Of a stretch of 33,700 nucleotides of DNA, positions 32,488 to 33,700 are shown piece by piece (the first letter of the stretch is position 1; each line of letters starts with the position of its first letter). Made by a program: the position numbers and the translations under genes. The notes beneath the pieces are model-generated. The model did no database searches. It was given only the letters and a program-made list of their open reading frames with translations, and had not been told where the DNA came from. Source of the stretch: CAZPUI01 sp964415525 (lineage in GTDB: Bacteria; Acidobacteriota; Holophagae; Holophagales; Holophagaceae); contig CAYQAS010000042.1 of NCBI GenBank assembly GCA_964415525.1, forward strand, positions 1 to 33,700, read 5' to 3'.

Positions 32488-32690
32488 CCAACCGCAAAGA
32501 TCTTTCGACTATCGATGGCGCATCCGGGTTCAGGTTGGCACCTTCGACCGCACAGGCCCGCGACTGGCCTCGGAGGGAGGACCGGGGAAGGGGGTCCCGG
32601 TTCCTGATACCTGGTGGCGATCCCCAGAATGTGGCGATAGTGTGGCGACGGAGGGGATCGGGCCCAAATTGGCCAAGATTAAATGAATAA
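32484..32690 (+). CDS. Last small ORF of the replication operon
   Basis: A 68-residue basic peptide (MTNRKDLSTIDGASGFRLAP...) starting at ATG 32484 in an ATGA overlap and ending 38 bases before attR. No domain is recognised. Its coding region contains the right TGTGGCGA tandem, so if translated it runs through an integrase binding site. Composition is only moderately protein-like. Confidence 0.45.
   Translation: MTNRKDLSTIDGASGFRLAPSTAQARDWPRREDRGRGSRFLIPGGDPQNVAIVWRRRGSGPNWPRLNE
32629..32651 (+). repeat. Right tandem TGTGGCGA sites, probable integrase arm sites
   Basis: Exact 23-base copy, same orientation, of 15374-15396: two 11-base units TGTGGCGATAG and TGTGGCGACGG. It lies 78 bases inside attR; the left copy lies 113 bases inside attL. 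A GGGCCC lies nearby at both ends. Confidence 0.65.
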
Positions 32691-32692
32691 GA

Positions 32693-32726
32693 AAAAGCCC
32701 CGAAACCTTTGAGTTTCAGGGCTTTT
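32693..32726. terminator. Bidirectional terminator between island operon and tRNA-Arg
   Basis: Stem AAAAGCCC-C-GAAAC pairs with GTTTC-A-GGGCTTTT (one C/A mismatch) around a six-base loop. The plus strand continues with TTTTCTTT and the minus strand with a CTTTTTC tract. It can end both the replication operon and the tRNA-Arg transcript, replacing the original tRNA terminator now left behind at 15171-15199. Confidence 0.75.
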
Positions 32727-32728
32727 CT

Positions 32729-32779
32729 TTGGTGGTCCCGGAGCGATTCGAACGCCCGACCCTCAGATTCGTAGTCTGA
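32729..32779. repeat. attR: 51-bp direct repeat within tRNA-Arg
   Basis: Identical to 15211-15261. It covers the tRNA 3' end through the anticodon stem, so the element supplies a full 3' half and the tRNA stays intact. The anticodon stem-loop (TCAGA...TCTGA) is the natural strand-exchange core for this integrase class. Confidence 0.93.
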
Positions 32780-32806
32780 TGCTCTATCCAGCTGAGCTAC
32801 GGGACC
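32730..32806 (-). tRNA. tRNA-Arg (anticodon ACG)
   Basis: A full 77-nt cloverleaf on the minus strand: acceptor GGTCCCG/CGGGACC, D arm GCTC AGCTGGATA GAGC, anticodon arm TCAGA CTACGAA TCTGA (anticodon ACG), variable GGGTC, T arm GGGCG TTCGAAT CGCTC, discriminator A and encoded CCA. It decodes CGU/CGC/CGA after A34 deamination. It is the attachment gene of the element. Confidence 0.97.
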
Positions 32807-32844
32807 GGTATCGCCGTCGTGGCAGAGCCTCGGGGCGAACTTTT

Positions 32845-32872
32845 ATTCTACCTGAACTGCACGCAGTGTCAA
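32845..32872 (-). promoter_or_regulatory. Sigma70-type promoter of tRNA-Arg
   Basis: On the minus strand TTGACA (32872-32867), a 16-base spacer and TAGAAT (32850-32845) make a near-consensus promoter. The predicted transcript start is about 30 bases upstream of the mature tRNA end. Confidence 0.75.
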
Positions 32873-32885
32873 TCCTGGATTGTGT

Positions 32886-33128
32886 CTACTTTCCGAAAAG
32901 CGGCGCGCTGCAGTTGATGCAGTTGGTCTGGTGGGGCGGATTCCTGTGGCCGCAGTGGGGGCAGATCTTGTCCTTCTTGCGCTTGCGCATGTAGAGGCGC
33001 AGCCACAGGAAGAGGCCGGCGATCACCATCAGCACGACCTTCTGGGAGGACGTGAAGATGATGCCCGTGGGGCTCTGGATCTTCTCGGGCTTGTTCGACT
33101 GGTCCAGCGTGATCTGTACGAGCGCCAT
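32886..33128 (-). CDS. Small membrane protein with C-terminal zinc ribbon
   Basis: About 80 residues. One membrane segment (SQKVVLMVIAGLFLWLRLYM, roughly residues 29-48), a basic stop-transfer stretch RKRKKDK, then a zinc ribbon CPHCGHRNPPHQTNCINC, so the ribbon is probably cytoplasmic. ATG at 33128 has GGAGA about five bases upstream; a longer frame to 33149 is less likely. It lies between lepA and tRNA-Arg on the same strand. Such short zinc-ribbon membrane proteins are common and mostly without assigned function. Confidence 0.8.
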   Translation of the reverse strand: MALVQITLDQSNKPEKIQSPTGIIFTSSQKVVLMVIAGLFLWLRLYMRKRKKDKICPHCGHRNPPHQTNCINCSAPLFGK

Positions 33129-33202
33129 GGGATCTCCGAATCCGTCCACTTATACCGGCTGGTCCGCGTCGAGTGCCACGGGCTTGTGTCATGTCAAGGG
33201 TT

Positions 33203-33244
33203 TCGGCCCTCGCACCGCGCTGAGGCGATTCGGAGGAGGGCCGA
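33203..33244 (-). terminator. Possible terminator after lepA
   Basis: A 9-base perfect inverted repeat, TCGGCCCTC and GAGGGCCGA, separated by 24 bases, begins 15 bases past the lepA stop. No T tract follows on the minus strand, so termination is uncertain. Confidence 0.35.
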
Positions 33245-33258
33245 GTGCCATCCTCGAA

Positions 33259-33700
<442 letters not shown>

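Larger units (their letters stand above)
15211..32779. mobile_element. tRNA-Arg integrative element, about 17.5 kb
   Basis: Bounded by a 51-bp exact direct repeat that equals the 3' part of tRNA-Arg(ACG), from the encoded CCA through the anticodon stem. The tyrosine integrase is just inside the left end. Cargo: a Cys-rich small protein, a type I restriction-modification operon with embedded unknown genes, Abi_C, a coiled-coil membrane protein and a DUF262-DUF1524 nuclease. The right part holds an AlpA-like regulator and a Toprim/DUF927 primase-helicase, a gene set known from P4-like satellites and integrase islands. No capsid, terminase, relaxase or secretion gene is visible, so transfer would need a helper. 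Unit length between corresponding repeat positions is 17,518 bp. Confidence 0.93.

Overview
The window is high-GC chromosomal DNA from a Gram-negative bacterium. Signal peptides, the gene set and composition would fit a member of the Acidobacteriota (Geothrix/Holophaga-like), but that is a guess from general appearance; no gene here fixes the taxonomy.

Left part (1-15.2 kb), ordinary chromosome plus a small biosynthetic locus. cmk (cytidylate kinase) is followed by a small membrane protein gene, a secreted C69-type dipeptidase and a REC-PAS-GGDEF-EAL cyclic-di-GMP protein. Then comes a compact nonribosomal peptide locus: a C-A-PCP-TE synthetase translationally coupled (GTGA overlap) to a secreted transglutaminase-like protein on the minus strand, and, read divergently, a UGT-type glycosyltransferase and a free-standing A-PCP protein. 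A convergent Sfp-type phosphopantetheinyl transferase closes the locus. The set suggests a two-building-block, possibly glycosylated product.

Middle part (15.2-32.8 kb), an integrative element of about 17.5 kb inserted in the 3' half of a tRNA-Arg(ACG) gene. A 51-bp exact direct repeat marks attL (15211-15261) and attR (32729-32779); the intact tRNA lies at the right end. Inside are a P4-type tyrosine integrase, a small Cys-rich protein, a long minus-strand defence operon, and a plus-strand replication operon. The defence operon reads hsdR, two AT-rich unknown genes, hsdM, a half-size hsdS, an Abi_C gene, a coiled-coil membrane protein, and a DUF262-DUF1524 nuclease with a C-terminal PUA/EVE-like region. 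The replication operon is an AlpA-like HTH gene, a Toprim/DUF927 primase-helicase and four small ORFs, all chained by 1-4 nt overlaps. Both ends carry the same tandem TGTGGCGA sites (probable integrase arm sites) and clusters of TGTTTCC/GGAAACA. No capsid, relaxase or secretion genes are visible, so this looks like a satellite-like or integrase-only island carrying anti-phage cargo.

Right part (32.8-33.7 kb), chromosome again: the tRNA-Arg promoter, a small zinc-ribbon membrane protein and the 3' end of lepA (EF4), cut by the window edge.

The strongest candidates for something undescribed are the AT-rich gene pair inside the type I restriction operon, the Abi_C / coiled-coil membrane protein / DUF262-DUF1524 block with a truncated Abi_C relic on its far side, and the NRPS-transglutaminase-glycosyltransferase locus.
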